The notes: a model not told the origin generated them from the letters alone. Positions 22,401 through 33,939 are shown, counted from the first letter of the stretch. The stretch is 64,000 bases of DNA from Ailurus styani (GCA_002007465.1 LNAC01000019.1:1228344-1292343); one strand, 5' to 3'. Numbers and translations are program-made.

Positions 22401-23950
22401 ATTTCAAATATGTGCTACAGTATTATTAGCTATAATGACCATGCTATACATTACATCCCCATGACTTACTTATTTTATAACCAAAAGTTTGTTTCTTTTG
22501 ACCACTTTACTGATTTCATCTACCCCTGGCAAACAACCAGTCTGTCTTTTGTATCTATTTCAACATTTTTTTTTAAGATTTCACATATAAGTGAGATCAT
22601 ATGGTACTTGTTTTTCTGTCTTACTTATTTCACTTGGCACAATGCCCTCAAGATCCGTCCATGCTGGGCACATGGGTGGCTCAGTCAGTTAACTGATTTC
22701 AACTCAGGTCATAATCTCAGGGTCCTGGGATTGAGCAGGGAGTCTGCTTCTCCCTCTCCATCTCCTTCTGCCTCTCCCCCTGCTTCTGTTCTCTTTCCCT
22801 CTCTCTCTCTCAAATAAATAAAAATCTTTTTTTTAAAATCCATCCATGTTGCCACAAATGGCAGGATTTCCTTCTTTTTTATGGTGAATAATATTCCATT
22901 GTATGTACATACCACATTTTCTTTTCCATCCATTCACTGATGAACACAGGTTCCCTGCATGTCTTGGCTGTTGTTAATAATGCTGCAGTGCACACAACTA
23001 TGCGTATATGTTTTCAGGTTAGTGTTTTCTTCCCCTTTGGGTAAATACCTATTAGTGTGATTGCTGGATCATAAAACACTTCCATTTTTAAGTTTTTGCA
23101 GAACCATATAGTCTTTCCCATAGTGGTTGTACTAACATTCCCACCAAAATGCACAAGGATTCCCTTTTCTCTACATCCTTGCCAACACGTGTTATTTCTT
23201 TTCTTTTTGATAATACCATTCTAAGTGATGTAAGGTGATCTCATTGTGGTTTTGATTTACATTTCCCTGGTTTATTAGTGATGTTGAGCATCTTTTCATG
23301 TGTCTGTTGGCCATCTGGAGGTCTCCTTTGAAAAAATTTCTGTTTGGGTCCTCTGCTCATTTTTTAATCAGATTGTCTTTTTTTTGCTATTGAGTTGTAT
23401 GAGTTCCGTATTTATTTTAGATATTAATCTCTTATCAAATATATGACTTGCAAATATTTTCTTCCATCAGGTAGGTTGTATTTTCATTTTATTGATAGTT
23501 TCCTTCACTGTGAAGAATACTTTTAGTTTGGTAGAGCCCCTTGTTTATTTTTGCTTTTGTTGCCATTGCTTTGGATGCCAAATCCAAAAAAATCAATGCC
23601 GAGACTGATGTTAAGAGGCTTACTATCTATGTTTTCTTCTAGGAATTTTATGTTTTCGGGTCTTATGTTCAAATCTCTAACCCATTTTAATTTTTGTGTA
23701 TGGTGTAAGATAGTGATCTAGTTTCATTCTTTTGCAGGTAGCCATCTAGTTTTCTCAACACCATTTATTGAAGAGACTGTCCTTTCCCCATTTTATATTC
23801 TTGGCTCTTTGGCTGCAAAGAAATTCACCATATATACAAGGGTTTATTTCTGGGCTCTCTATTTTGCTCCATTGATATATGTATCTCTTCTTATGCATAT
23901 ATCTTACTGTTTTGATTACTAGAGCTTTGTAATATATTAACTAATATATA
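22400..23950 (-). mobile_element. LINE-1 3' UTR and ORF2 C-terminal part, antisense (L1MA-like age)
   Basis: Long collinear antisense L1. It starts with 3' UTR blocks ('agctataatgaccatgctat', 'taagtgagatcatatggtac'), then ORF2 blocks 'aatattccattgtatgta', 'ttgctggatcata', 'ttcccttttctctacatcct', 'gttgagcatcttttcatg', 'aacaccatttattgaagaga' and 'attactagagctttg'. It is interrupted by the SINE at 22664-22834. Frames are closed throughout. Confidence 0.85.
22664..22834 (+). mobile_element. CAN-SINE, sense, in the L1
   Basis: Head 'tgggcacatgggtggctcag'. An internal deletion after 'gggattga' removes the usual 'ggcccgcatcgggctc' segment. It has a CT-rich tract and the tail AAATAAATAAAAATCTTT. Target duplication AAGATCCGTCCATG (22650-22663) / AAAATCCATCCATG (22835-22848). 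Inserted in the minus-strand L1. Confidence 0.92.
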
Positions 23951-25110
23951 TTTATTGGTTTAACAAATATTTGGTCATGCTTCTAACAATATATATTTTC
24001 TTTTTATCCTTTTAAAAATATTTGCTTCCTGATTTTCCATTATTTATTTTCCCTAAATAGAGGTTTGGTTGGGGTTTTTGCTTGTTTGTTTGTTTTTACT
24101 GTTGTTTATTATCTTTGACTTGTAAAGAAAATATCTACACTTGTCTCTCTTTTTCTCTTCTTAGCCCTTAATTCTATGTATGCTTATTTTTATTTCATCC
24201 ACTCAACTTTCGTCATTTTGTTTATACTGATTTCATTTTATCTATTCATTAAACAATTAAATTTCCCATATACATGCAATGCAATACTTCCAGAACATAG
24301 ATTGTTAGATGGTTTTTTTCATAATGACCCCCACATCCATATTTCATATTCTCTCTCTTTCTCTCTTTCTAAGCTTCAGTGGTTTTTCATATGTCTGATA
24401 GTTTTTCTAATTATTCATCCTACAGAGTAGAATCTATTCTTGCTGAGTAGTGGCTTATAATCAAATAGAAGACTCATAGAATTTATATGGTCCCTGCTTC
24501 AAGTTTTTACATTTTAAAGACCATAGTTTAAGGCAGAAGAAATTAAAAAATAACAGGGAAATTACATTCACAGTAAATTTATATAGTAGGTTCAGAGATT
24601 CATAAGTCTAGAGGAATTGGGGAAGGAACTAGAGCCATAGACAATTATAGCAAAGAACTTCATTTCAATATTTGTATGATTGCCCTCCTGGAAGAGCAGG
24701 ATTTCGCATCATCAAATCTCTCTAGGGTTCCAGCTTCTGGTTTCTGATACATGTCCTAGCTCAGTGGCTTTCAACAACTCATTGTTTGCTCTACTTGCCA
24801 CCTTCCTCAACAGCCACTCCTAGGAGATCTTCCTATAATTTACTGAACACTGAGCTAATCACTGGAAACATGGTGGGAGGGAACAGATTTTCTGACTCTT
24901 AGGGTCTGAGGGAGGATACAAGCACAAGACAGTGTGTTTCAACATAATATTGCAAGGTATATAATGTGTGAATATTGGGCACATCGATGGTTTAGAGAAT
25001 ACACATATATCATCAGGTTGTAATACACCACATGTAAATAAAAGTATTTCTGCAGAGCTGCTAATTGAGCTCATTTTGATTGAATTGATCTTTGAATGTG
25101 TTGAGACAAT
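23951..25110. other. Unique-looking DNA, no gene
   Basis: T-rich 24000-24420 may be further antisense L1, but I cannot align it. 24480-24610 has a faint L2-like run. 24640-25090 shows no family. The open frames 24176-24430 (plus) and 24859-25074 (minus) are unsupported. Confidence 0.4.
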
Positions 25111-25277
25111 TTATTTGCTGGTTTAGTTTTTTGTTTTGTTTTGTTTTTATGTCATTAACCATCAGGTTACTTTGTTCTAAATAAAATGTANCTTATTTGC
25201 TGGTTTAGTTTTTTGTTTTGTTTTGTTTTGTTTTTATGTCATTAACCATCAGGTTACTTTGTTCTAAATAAAATGTA
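25111..25277. other. Single-N join between two near-identical copies (assembly duplication)
   Basis: N at 25191. 25111-25190 (80 bp) and 25193-25277 (85 bp) are the same sequence, differing only by one extra TTTTG unit in the pentanucleotide run. A true tandem duplication is unlikely with an N exactly between. Unmerged contig ends or two alleles differing by one repeat unit explain it better. Confidence 0.88.
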
Positions 25278-26355
25278 GCCTCTTTTCTCCTCTCTAAGAA
25301 ATCTCATGCCAAAATCAGGTTACGAAGCTGTTATTTCCTCCTCATATCTTTACATATTCACATATTTCAAAAACTTATTCAAACATTTGCATCGAATGCG
25401 GTTGGAAGGCCAGAAACAAAACAATCAACTTGTTCTACTCATGCGTTGATTGGTAAAACAATCGGTACAAAGAAACAACCATTATCATCAAACTGTGTCT
25501 AAGCCCACACACCATCTTCTTATAGTTTGCATAAACTATTATATCCACTTTGAGGAAATTATTTAATAAGTTAAACATGAATTTAAAAATGTAAAAAGAA
25601 CTACCTGGTATTACACATATAATGTCTTTAATATATAATACATACAAATATGCATATGTTATATATAAAATATTGTAACTATTATATAGCTGTAATAGCA
25701 TCTACCAATATAGAGATATATACATATATGTGCATATATGTCAGTGTCACTTTGAAATTGAGTTTATTGGTGAGAAAATGGGTATAAGCATTGCAGGGGA
25801 AATCTATTCATTATGAAAACCCTTACTCCTACATGACAATAAGGCAAACATCAGAAAACAAATCAGAAAGGAACAAAAGGATGAAAACTCAAAGCCTTGA
25901 CAAATCACTGTAATAAGAGATTCTTTTCTCAATTTGCTGATGGTCTGTTTCTCCAGATTAATAGTAATCCAATACCATATGTTCAGTTCAACCCCTACAG
26001 CTTTTAGTGCATGCCTCTTTCAGATTCAGGCTGCCAGGTCAGCGGCTTTAGCTGCTTTTGGCAGTGTTTTGATTTTTCACAAGAATTGTTACAGTAACTC
26101 TGAACCTGAGTTTCTTAGATAAACTTTGAAGCTAAGTGCTTTTCTCTCTTCACTGGGATATAAGGCTGCCAAAGGAGACAACGATGTTCATACATATTTA
26201 TACTTATTTACAAATACTTATATGCACGTTTATATTTACCTACAAATACTTTGAGAGTTTATTGAGAAGTTTGAGAAACCGTCAATCTACTTTGACATTT
26301 ATATTTGTGTGTCTAAGTTATTTTTTAATATTTTAATATTTTTTACCAATAATCT
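25278..26355. other. Unique AT-rich DNA, no gene
   Basis: Contains a strongly alternating TA/ATGTA stretch at about 25625-25745. No repeat family or supported frame. The minus-strand frame 25435-25701 and plus-strand frames 25934-26122 and 26136-26336 lack motifs. Confidence 0.4.
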
Positions 26356-26369
26356 TATTTGGATGTTTA

Positions 26370-26562
26370 TTTCTTTTTAAAGATTTTATTTATTTATTTG
26401 ATAGAAAGAGATCACAAGTAGGCAGAGAGGCAGGCAGAGAGAGAGGAGGAAGCAGGCTCCCTGCTGAGCAGAGAGCCCGATGCGGGCCTCGATCCCAGGA
26501 CCCTGAGATCATGACCTGAGCCGAAGGCAGAGGCTTTAACCCACTGAGCCACTCAGGCGCCC
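26370..26562 (-). mobile_element. Young CAN-SINE, antisense
   Basis: Nearly consensus copy. Perfect 14-bp target duplication TATTTGGATGTTTA at 26356-26369 and 26563-26576. Head GCCACTCAGGCGCC at the right end. Low divergence indicates recent insertion. Confidence 0.96.
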
Positions 26563-26576
26563 TATTTGGATGTTTA

Positions 26577-27657
26577 GATAGTATTTTAATAAAGGCAGGA
26601 TCTCAAATGCTTAGAAAAATACCATTCTCTGTACATTTCCTCATAAGTTAAAGTCTTTTCATAGAAACAATATTGTTTGCTTTGGGAGAGAATAAGATAA
26701 TTACATACAAGTAAGCAAAAGACAAAATATATGAAAAAACCACAGGCCTTAACTTATGAAAAATGTGCACAATTAATTTTTAATAAGCGAAAGAGTCAAT
26801 AAAATGGACAAGCAAGTGACATGTAGAGAAGTTTTTGTAGAGTTCTTTGGAAGACATTGGACATTCTCAATTTATAAGGAAATATTTTCTGGTCTGCTTA
26901 GATTTTTCTAATCCTTTTTTTTTTTTCAGGTGAGGAAATATCACTCTATAGCATTTTCTAAAAAGCTTTAAACTTTGTAATTTGACTCTTAGGGTAAGGG
27001 GGGGGCAGGGAACAGATGTAGACCATGACTTCAGTGTTTTCAAGGGAATATTCACCTCAACTTTTTAAGAGTGAACTGACTCAGAAAGAGAGAAATTCTC
27101 TGGGACAGTTTTTGCCAACTCCTGGGGTTGAAAAATACTGCTTGGAGAAGTCTACTTCTTATATTATCTCTAATAATTCATTTAGGGAAAATGACCTTGT
27201 TGTGCAACTCTGTTTGGAACTGTTAATTAAGATTAACGAGGATCTTGCTGTTTTGCACTGGCTTGTTTCTTCGATCAAGCTAGTTGAATCTGGACTGGTC
27301 TGACGTCCTGCCTGGACAGGGCTGACATTCTGCCAAGGAGCCAGCAATAGGCTGAGGAAGGTTAAAACACTGAACTGGCAAGTAACAATGATTTGAAAGT
27401 TGGATTTGGGGCATGAACAACAGAAAGGAGGCCTGACACCCAGAGGTAAAGGTGGCAGAATCTAAGTTACCAGTGTTGAAGAAAGCCTCTCCTTCTGTAT
27501 CAGAAACATTTATGCTTTTTTTCAATTATCAACTAAAAACCATGTACAGACATTTAGAAAATTCCAGCAATTAGAGTTACCACTGAAAAGCATGCAAACC
27601 TAAGAAATTCTGAAATCCTCAATGCCAGAGACCTGCATTAAAGGTCATCTCTCTATT
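26577..27657. other. Unique-looking DNA, no gene
   Basis: No repeat recognised. 27030-27520 is open in several frames (27025-27303 plus, 27159-27347 and 27280-27525 minus). None has a motif, and the overlapping openings on both strands are typical of chance. Confidence 0.4.
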
Positions 27658-27666
27658 TGCCTGTTC

Positions 27667-27887
27667 AACATTTTTATTTATTTGTTTATTTTTATTTTTT
27701 AAAGATTTTATTTATTTATTTGAGAGAGTGAGCAAGAGAGAGAGAACAAGCCAGGGTATAGGGTAGACAGAGGAAGAAAGACTCCCCACTGAAGGGGAGC
27801 TGAGTGTGGGGCTCAATCCCAGGACTCTGAGATCATGACTTGAGCCAAAGACAGATGCTTACCTGACTGAGCCACCCAGGTGCCCTC
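27667..27887 (-). mobile_element. CAN-SINE, antisense, older subtype
   Basis: Long T-rich left end, 'aaagattttatttatttatt', 'gactccccactgaagggga' body and head 'gagccacccaggtgccct'. Target duplication TGCCTGTTC at 27658-27666 and 27888-27896. Confidence 0.92.
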
Positions 27888-27899
27888 TGCCTGTTCTAT

Positions 27900-28335
27900 A
27901 TTTTTTAAAAAAATAATAATAAAATACATTTGTTTCCTATAAGTGCCCCAAGTTTGGGCAATGTTTCACTTTAAAACATATTTGAAGAAGTAGTGATATT
28001 TTTTTAACAACTTACTAGATTCCATAAAGACTTACAAATGATACAGAATTTATATTTGGCAGATACGGATATCTCAGCCATACAGGAGGGGAAACTAGCA
28101 AAGTTAGAGGGGAAAACAGCAAAACTCAAGTATCATTTTCTCCTGAGCAACAGACACTATTTCCTTCTCCTGGCCAACAACACAAGGTTGTACTATTTTG
28201 TTGATATTTATATTATATGTAAACCTATGAAATAGAAGTGTTCGTAATTTTCTAACAATTTAGCAATCCACTTCAATAAACATGTCTTCCTTTCATTATG
28301 TTGCTTACGTTCAGTCCCTCTGTGTGATGACTAAT
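27900..28335. other. Unique AT-rich DNA, no gene
   Basis: Nothing recognised. The plus-strand frame 28038-28235 is 65 codons without a motif. Confidence 0.35.
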
Positions 28336-28339
28336 AAAT

Positions 28340-28936
28340 AAAAAAATAAGGAGAATATTGTTGAGATGTCAGTTTTCCCCAAAAATGTCATATAGATTCA
28401 TTAGAATGCCAATCAAAGTCCAGCAGAATTGTTTTTTGGGAAATCATTAAATGATTCTAAAATGTATATGAAAAGGCAAAATGAGACAGCATTATAATGG
28501 CAAAAATAATCTTTAAAAAAGAACAGAGTTGGAGTAAAAACATTACATTTCCAGTCTTTTTATAAAGCTATAGTAATTAAGACAGTGTATTGGAGAAGTA
28601 ATAAACATGTAGATCAAGGGAATACAGTAAAAAGTACAGAAACAGACCCACACTAACATGGTTAATTGATGTTCAATGAAGGTGTAAAAGCTATTCAATT
28701 GTGAAAGGATAATCTTTTCAACAAATGGGCTGGAACAATGAGCGATCCTTTTTTTTTTTTAAGTATCTTGAGCCTTGTACCTCATGTAAAAATTAACTCA
28801 AAATGGATCATATACCTCCAGTTGAACCTAAAATCATGAAACTTTTAGAGGTATACAAGAGAAAATCTTTGTGACTGGGGGTAGTCAAAGATTTTTAGGC
28901 ATGACACCAAAAGTACAAACCATTTTTAAAAATAAC
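28340..28936 (+). mobile_element. Old LINE-1 ORF2 fragment, sense (left part of split element)
   Basis: Blocks in sense L1 order: 'agaatgccaatcaaagtcca', 'aagctatagtaattaagaca', 'acagaaacagacccacacta', 'ttttcaacaaatgggctgg', 'ggcatgacaccaaaagtac'. It is interrupted by the 5'-inverted young L1 and resumes at about 30205. Confidence 0.82.
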
Positions 28937-29125
28937 AAATTATTTTATTTTCCCTTCTCTTCTATGTTCATTTGTTTTGTTTCTTAAATTCCATATGTGA
29001 GTGAAATCATATTGTATTTTTCTTTCTCTGACTTTTTTCACTCAGCATGATATCCTCTAGTTCTACCCATGTCATTGCAAATGACAAGATTTCATTAATT
29101 TTGATGGTTGAGTAATATTCCATAA

Positions 29126-29137
29126 TACACACACACA

Positions 29138-29173
<36 letters not shown>
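29126..29173. repeat. (AC)n microsatellite inside the inverted L1 part
   Basis: About 48 bp of AC repeats with one AA interruption. It sits at the same ORF2 position as the (AC)n at 4419-4454, just beside the antisense 'aatattccat' block. Confidence 0.95.
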
Positions 29174-29174
<1 letters not shown>

Positions 29175-29964
29175 CTTCTTTATCCATTCGTCTGTCGATG
29201 GACATCTAGGCTCTTTCCGTAGTTCAGCCACTGTGGACATTGCTGTTATAAACATTGGGGTACTTGTGCCCCCTGTGAATCACTATGTTTCTATCCCTCT
29301 AATAAATACCTAGTTATGCAATTGCTGGATCATAGGATAGCTCTATTTTTAGCTTTTTGAGGAAACTCCATACTGTTTTCTGGAGTGGCTGCTCCAGTTT
29401 ACATTCCCAATAGTGTAAGAGAGTTCCTCCCTCTCCACATCCTCACCAACATCTCTTGTTTCCTGACTTGTTGGTTTTCACCATTCTGACCAGTTGAAGT
29501 AGAATCTCATTGTGGTTTTGATTTGTACTTTCCTGATGCCAAGTGATGTTGAGCATTTTTTCATGGTCTGTTGTGCATTTTTATGTCTACTTTGGAGAAA
29601 TGTCTGTTCATGTCTTCTGCCCATTTCTTGACTGTATTATTTATTCTTTGGTTGTTGAGTTTGATACATTCTTTATAGATTTTGGATAGTAGCCCTTTAT
29701 CTGATAAGTCATTTGCAAATGTCTTTCCCATTCCATAGGTTGCCCATGAAAACAGAGTGGGAGACAAACCATAAGAGATTATTAACTATAGGAAATAAGC
29801 TGAAGGTTGTTGGAGGGGCAGTATGTGGGGAGATGGGGTAACTGGGTGATGGGTATTAAGGAGGGCACTTGATGTAATGAGCACTGGATGTTATATGCAA
29901 CTGATGAATCACTAAATTCTACCTCTGAAATTAATAATACAGTATATGTTAACTAAATGTTAAA

Positions 29965-30154
29965 TTTTTCTGAAGATTTTATTTATTTATTTGACAGAAA
30001 GAGAGAGCAAGCAGGGAGAGTGGCGGACAGACGGAGAGGGAGAAGGAGGCTTCCCACTGAGCAAGAAGTCCAATGTGGAGCTTGATCCTGGGACCCTAAG
30101 ATCATGAACTGAGCTGAAGCCAATCACTTAACTAACTGAACCACTCAGGTACCC
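29965..30154 (-). mobile_element. CAN-SINE in the 3' UTR of the 5'-inverted L1
   Basis: Antisense copy with GAAGATTTTATTTATTTATT at the left and head 'gaaccactcaggtaccc' at the right. It is moderately diverged and splits the L1 3' UTR just before its A-rich end. The target duplication is short and imperfect (AATGTTAAATTT / CATGGAATTTAA). Confidence 0.9.
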
Positions 30155-30204
30155 ATGGAATTTAAATTAAAAAAATAATAAAAATTTTTAAAATTTTAAA
30201 AATT

Positions 30205-31375
30205 TAAAAATGAGAAATTAGACTCCATAAAAATTAAGAGCTACTTTTCAAAAGACACTATTAAGAGAATGAAGACTAGCCATATACTGGAACAAAGTGT
30301 CCACAATACACACATCTGATTTTTTTAAAAAGCCTGTGTATACATAATATACAAAGATCTCTCAAAATTCAATAATAAGAAAGCAAATCACCCAATAAAC
30401 TAAATTGGCAAAGATTTGAACAGATATTTCATTAAGAAAGATAAACAGATACAGTAAGGGCGCCTGGGTGGCTCAGTGGGTTAAAGCCTCTGCCTTTGGC
30501 TCAGGTCATGATCTCAGGGTCCTGGGATCGAGGCCCTCATCGGGCTCCCTGCTCAGCGGAGAGCCTGCTTCCTCCTCTCTCTCTCTCTCTCTCTGCCTAC
30601 TTGTGATCTCTCTCTCTGTCAAATAAATAAATCTTTAAAAAAAAAAACAGATACAGTAAATACATGAAAAGATGTTCAACATCATTTGTAACTAGGGAAA
30701 TACATTAAAACTACAATGATATAACACTAAACACCTATTAGGATGGCTAAAAAATATTTTTAATATCAAGTTGTAGTGAGAAAGTGGAATAATTAACAGT
30801 GGGAATGTCAAGTGGTAAAGTCAGTATAAAATTATCTCGCAACTTCTTAAAAAGTTAAACATACACTTACAGTATGAGGCACTAATCTGACTGCTACTTA
30901 TTTACCCAAGTGAAATGAAAACCTTTGTCCATACAAATACCTCTATGCAAATGCTTATAACAGCTTCCCTGTAATCACCAAACACCGGAAACAACCCAAA
31001 TGTCCCTCAACTAGGGAATGAAGAAACAAACTATGGTACAGCCATACAATGGAATACTGCTTCGTAATAGACAGGAATGAACTACTGACACTCACTACAA
31101 TTGGACTGATTCTCAAACGCATAGTGTTAAGTGACAGAAAACAGACTTAAAAAGGCTGTAAGTGTTATGATTCCATTTATATGACACCCTTGCAAAGTCA
31201 GAACTACAGGGAAACAAAAGAAATCACTGGTTGCCAGAAGCTAGAAATGGGGAGAGTGAGATGATAGGATTATTCCATATATTGATTATGGTGGTGATGG
31301 GAGTTACGAGGATGTATATATTTGCCAAAACTTGCAAAAATGTTACACTACAAAGAGCAAATGAGGAAAAAGTGT
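30205..31375 (+). mobile_element. Old LINE-1 ORF2 and 3' UTR, sense (right part of split element)
   Basis: Continues the element left at 28936: 'gagaaattagactccat', 'cacctattaggatggc', 'cccaaatgtccctcaact', 'acaatggaatactgctt', 'tgattatggtggtgatggga'. It ends in a degraded 3' UTR near 31375. A SINE interrupts it at 30458-30644. Confidence 0.82.
30458..30644 (+). mobile_element. Young CAN-SINE, sense
   Basis: Near-consensus head GGGCGCCTGGGTGGCTCAG, a (CT)n tract, tail AAATAAATAAATCTTT and poly(A). Perfect 15-bp target duplication AAACAGATACAGTAA at 30443-30457 and 30645-30659. Confidence 0.96.
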
Positions 31376-31527
31376 GAGGGGAGGTATTCTGAAAAACAGC
31401 AAGACGGAAGGCCAAGTTTGGAGACACTGAGGGAGCATGATGGACAGTGGAACTATGTATGTGAGCCAAAGCCACAGTAAAAATCCTGTTAGCCATTTGT
31501 AATCTTAGGCTTTTGATATCTTGTTTC

Positions 31528-31690
31528 TTGAACAAGTTGCTTAACCTCTCAGTTCTGTATCTTCTTCTATGAAATGCAGGCGCATACCACCCACTTCATG
31601 GGGAGCTGTATGGCTAAATGAGAAAATGTATATGCTTCGTCTTAGCACAGTGTTTGACACATATGATTATTCTAAGTAAGTGGTAGCTGT
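31528..31690 (+). mobile_element. MIR-family SINE, sense
   Basis: MIR core and 3' part in order: 'caagttgcttaacctctcag', 'ggctaaatgagaaaatgtat', 'cacagtgtttgacacat', then 'taagtaagtggtagctgta'. Ancient and non-coding. Confidence 0.8.
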
Positions 31691-32956
31691 AGAAGATGCC
31701 TCTGGTTACTAGCTTCACATCCCCTGGGTTCGCTCTGACTGCAGTCACAGATGGAGTGGACAGATTTGTATGCTTGAGACTCTTGATGCACTGACAGCAT
31801 CCCAACTCAGGAAGGTGCTTCGGGTCTTTCTGCATTTTATCTCAGGCCCTGGGAATGCTGCTGAGCCAGATGGAAGTGCAGCCCAGGAATGCAGGGGAGT
31901 TCGAATCCCTGAAAACAACCTTCAATAAATGGCAGATAGCAGTTTCTTGTCATTCAGAACTATGGAGATTCCAGCAGAAGAGAGGCCCTTTGCCCACAGC
32001 AGGGACCATACTAATATATCCTCAAATTGTCTTCCTCTTCCCCATTTCATACTTCTTTCTCTCTCCAGCTTCCTGAGATCACCTTTCAAGTCAATGTCTC
32101 TCCCACTGCCCCCACTGCAGCTTCTGCTTTCAAGAGATCCCAAACTCACACACAAGCTATCACCAGATAGATACATTTGTAACTCTGAGGCAATGACTTA
32201 ATGAAATGTCCACTCTTTATGCTCCCAACTTATCATGTCCTCCTCAACAAGTGCTATTTATGCTGTGATTTGTAACTTACTAAGTACCTGTATCCACGTT
32301 ATCCCACTCTGCCATCTCCCCCATCTGTGGAGCGCAGAATTTATAGATGCTGCCTGCGGCTTCCTGTCAGTTTTCTTCCCCTCTGGGCTCCTCCACTCTT
32401 TGCTACCCAACAAAAAACCTTTGCTCAAAAACGAGTAGTGCCCCTGTTCTTCTATCTCCAATCCCTGCTTCCTCCCCCTCACAGGTCTAGCTCCTCCCCA
32501 TTTAGGACACCATGACATTACTGAGCTACTCTGTAAAATGGGCTCTTCTAAACACAGACTTTGCTTCAGCACTCAAGGAAGCTTTCATTATCAGAAAACG
32601 GGGAGAACTGAAGTGGAAATGGCTGAGAGAGTAAACATAGAGCGACACCCTGCCCCATCCCAAGAAATTAATGCTATGAGGTTCTCCAAACATATCTTCT
32701 GCTGTTTCCTCTACCTCTCATTCCCATTCATAGTTATTTGGAAAACAGCTTGTAGCTATGTGCAAATGCTGCTTATAAAAGAAATTTTAACCCAAGGCTG
32801 TGTAGCAAATAAGCCCCATTGTAACAAGATTTAACAAACACGAAAGCAGTCTTGAAATATTGTTGTATCCTTTAAAATGAAATTATTATCTATATATGGC
32901 ACTCCACATCTTGTTATGTTACCAGGCTCTGCTTTAGGTGGTTTTATAGCTTATAC
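31691..32956. other. 1.3 kb of unique-looking, more GC-balanced DNA, no gene proven
   Basis: Higher GC than most of the window, and open in several overlapping frames on both strands (31855-32076, 31929-32201, 32258-32572, 32538-32834). None shows a domain, Kozak start, splice-site pattern or codon bias that I can recognise. 32240-32540 has weak resemblance to L2 sense sequence. It could be ancient repeat or unique conserved DNA. Confidence 0.4.
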
Positions 32957-33132
32957 CAGTGCTGTCTGATAGAACTTGCTGCAGTGCAGAGAGGTTCTTC
33001 ATCTGCAGTAGCCATTGAGCATTTAAATTGTGGCTAGTGAGACTGAGGCACTGGACCTCTAACTTTATTTAAGTTTAATTAATTTTAATTTAATAGCCAC
33101 ATCTGGCCACTCTAGAATACTGTATTAAGCAG
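32957..33132. mobile_element. hAT-type non-autonomous DNA transposon fossil (MER-type)
   Basis: Starts CAGTGCTGTCTGATAGAA and ends near 'actgtattaagcag'. Inside are 'agtagccattgagcattt', 'tgtggctagtgagactgagg' and 'aatagccacatctggccact', the layout of short MER hAT elements. Flanking octamers GCTTATAC and GCCTATAG match at 6 of 8 positions, as expected for an old 8-bp target duplication. The exact family name is uncertain. Confidence 0.68.
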
Positions 33133-33387
33133 GCCTATAGTTTCATCACCAATTATCACAGAAATTAAACTTCTGTCTCCTAAGAGAATTATTTTTTGTT
33201 GGTTTTTTTCTTTCATTATTTGGTAGGGGTTGGCAGACTATGATTTTCTGAGTAATACTGGCATTTGAATTTTAATCCCCATTGAGTAAAATTATTAGTA
33301 TATAGAAAAACTTCCATGCTTTTAAATCTATCAACATTCCAAGAGTCATAAACAAGCCATATTTCCTTTTAAAAATGTTTTGCGAAT
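33133..33387. other. Unique DNA, nothing recognised
   Basis: AT-rich, with no repeat or open frame of note. Confidence 0.35.
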
Positions 33388-33511
33388 GGGGCGCCTGGGT
33401 GGCTCAGTTGGTTAAGTGTCCAACTCTTGATTTTTGGCTCCGGTCATGATCTCAGCGTCCTGGGATCCAGTCCCATGTTGGGGTCCCCATTCTGCGGGAA
33501 ACTGCTTGGGG

Positions 33512-33567
<56 letters not shown>

Positions 33568-33656
33568 TCTCCCACTGCCCCTCCCCAATTCACTTGCATG
33601 TGCTTTCTCTCTCTCTTTCTCTCTCTAAAATAAATAATAAATCTTTTAAAAAAAAT
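33388..33656 (+). mobile_element. CAN-SINE with expanded (CT)n, sense
   Basis: Head GGGGCGCCTGGGTGGCTCAG, 'gttaagtgtccaactcttga' body of an older SINEC subtype, a long (CT)n expansion, then 'ccaattcacttgcatgtgc' and an AATAAATAATAAATCTTT tail. Open frames here (33427-33633, 33434-33628, 33444-33680) are translations of the CT/GA repeat and not genes. Flanks AAAAATGTTTT / AAAAAGTTTTA suggest a decayed target duplication. Confidence 0.93.
33514..33564. repeat. (CT)n microsatellite within the SINE
   Basis: About 50 bp of uninterrupted CT, expanded from the short CT tract that CAN-SINEs carry at this position. Likely length-polymorphic. Confidence 0.96.
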
Positions 33657-33939
33657 AAAAAGTTTTAAGAACATAAACAAAAACTAAAGGCCTCTCAAAC
33701 AAGAAGGCTTTCCTCAAAAACTAAATATATGGTTTGATAGCAACCTTCACTTACTCTCTGTCTCCCTTAGAAAGAATAGTTTTAAGCAGATGATTAAAGA
33801 ACTCTAAGCCTCTCACATTATTTTAGGGTTTCTCTAATTTGGTAATATCAAGAATCCCCAGCAGTGCCCTGTCCTGCTTCTTTATCTATGGCTCATATCA
33901 TTGTTGGAAGCCTAAAGGTATAAATGGCATTTTTTCTTT

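Larger units (their letters stand above)
28937..30204 (+). mobile_element. Young LINE-1 with 5' inversion (twin priming), carrying a SINE
   Basis: 28937-29744 is L1 ORF2 C-terminus in minus orientation. 29745-30204 is the L1 3' UTR in plus orientation ('ccataagagattattaacta', 'gggtgatgggtattaagga') with an A-rich tail at 30165-30204. In L1 coordinates the inverted piece stops where the direct piece starts, within a few bases. This is the signature of twin priming. The host is an old sense L1 on both sides. The element also contains an (AC)n tract and a SINE. Confidence 0.88.

Noticed and set aside
25111..25277. True tandem duplication of 80 bp
   Set aside because: An N lies exactly between the copies and the same pattern recurs at the other single Ns, so an assembly artefact is more likely.
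31855..32572. Cluster of overlapping 60-100 codon open frames on both strands in GC-balanced DNA
   Set aside because: Both strands are open at once, there is no domain, no splice-site or start context, and part resembles degraded L2. Not enough for a gene call.
33427..33680. SLSLSL / RERERE frames
   Set aside because: (CT)n expansion within a SINE.
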